From Oscillospiraceae bacterium (GTDB lineage Bacteria; Bacillota_A; Clostridia; Oscillospirales; WRJC01), in assembly GCA_009785015.1 (NCBI GenBank), contig WQXD01000226.1, positions 1 through 6,279 of the forward strand: 6,279 bases of DNA, written 5' to 3'. A model generated the notes under the pieces. That model saw only the letters and a list, made by a program, of their open reading frames with translations, was not told the DNA's origin and searched no databases. Shown here piece by piece: positions 6,201 to 6,279 of the stretch (positions are counted from its first letter, which is position 1; every line of letters begins with the position of its first letter). The translations under genes were made by a program, and so were the position numbers.

Positions 6201-6279
6201 TTAGTCCAATTTTGTGAATTCGTCTTTTTCCAATCCGCAGAGCGGACACGCGAAATCTTCGGGGAGCTCTTCCCACTTT
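6201..6279 (-). CDS. Rubredoxin-type iron-binding domain, C-terminal 25 residues (cut at right edge)
   Basis: On the minus strand an open frame enters from the right edge and stops at TAA (6203-6201). Its last 25 residues contain WEELPEDF, then CPLCG, then KDEF. This is the C-terminal half of a rubredoxin domain, whose second cysteine knuckle C-P-L-C-G binds one iron atom together with an earlier C-x-x-C pair outside the window. Rubredoxins are small soluble electron carriers, typical of anaerobes, that serve oxygen- and superoxide-detoxifying enzymes. The visible part cannot distinguish a stand-alone rubredoxin (about 52-55 residues) from a rubredoxin domain at the end of a larger protein such as a flavin reductase fusion. 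The CPLCG and KDEF pattern fits rubredoxin better than rubrerythrin. Confidence 0.85.
   Translation of the reverse strand, partial: KWEELPEDFACPLCGLEKDEFTKLD

Overview
The window looks like a chromosomal segment from an anaerobic bacterium, most plausibly Clostridia-like. The evidence is near-consensus TTGACA/TTGCAT-TATAAT promoters, purine-rich Shine-Dalgarno sites, T-rich spacers, a tRNA gene with an encoded CCA, and a rubredoxin-type tail at the right edge. The lineage call is an inference and is only moderately supported.

Layout, left to right. (1) Bases 1-1927, minus strand: the N-terminal 642 codons of an isoleucyl-tRNA synthetase (ileS), open at the left edge, with a strong promoter and a very short leader. 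(2) Bases 1928-2075: a divergent promoter region. (3) Bases 2076-2612, plus strand: a Uma2-family (DUF820) PD-(D/E)XK nuclease-like protein with its own near-perfect promoter. (4) Bases 2647-4458, minus strand: a GxGYxYP-family putative glycoside hydrolase without a signal peptide, convergent with the Uma2 gene. (5) Bases 4514-4637, minus strand: a tRNA-Leu(CAA) gene with its own terminator. (6) Bases 4638-4822: a second divergent promoter region with two TTGCAT-N17-TATAAT promoters and a small inverted repeat. (7) Bases 4823-6160, plus strand: a 445-residue homolog of the cyclic 2,3-diphosphoglycerate synthetase family of P-loop proteins. (8) Bases 6201-6279, minus strand: the last 25 codons of a rubredoxin-type protein, cut by the window edge.

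The genes do not form an operon; almost every one has its own promoter or faces its neighbour. Translation functions (ileS, tRNA-Leu) frame two accessory-looking genes that are visibly poorer in GC (sampled 60-base lines about 33-38% G+C, against about 63% in one ileS line). This suggests the Uma2 and GxGYxYP genes were acquired separately. The least understood pieces are the cPGS-like protein, whose archaeal relatives make a methanogen osmolyte but whose bacterial role is unclear, the apparently intracellular GxGYxYP protein, and the IleRS with a strongly diverged KMSKS loop. I see no CRISPR array, insertion sequence or prophage gene.
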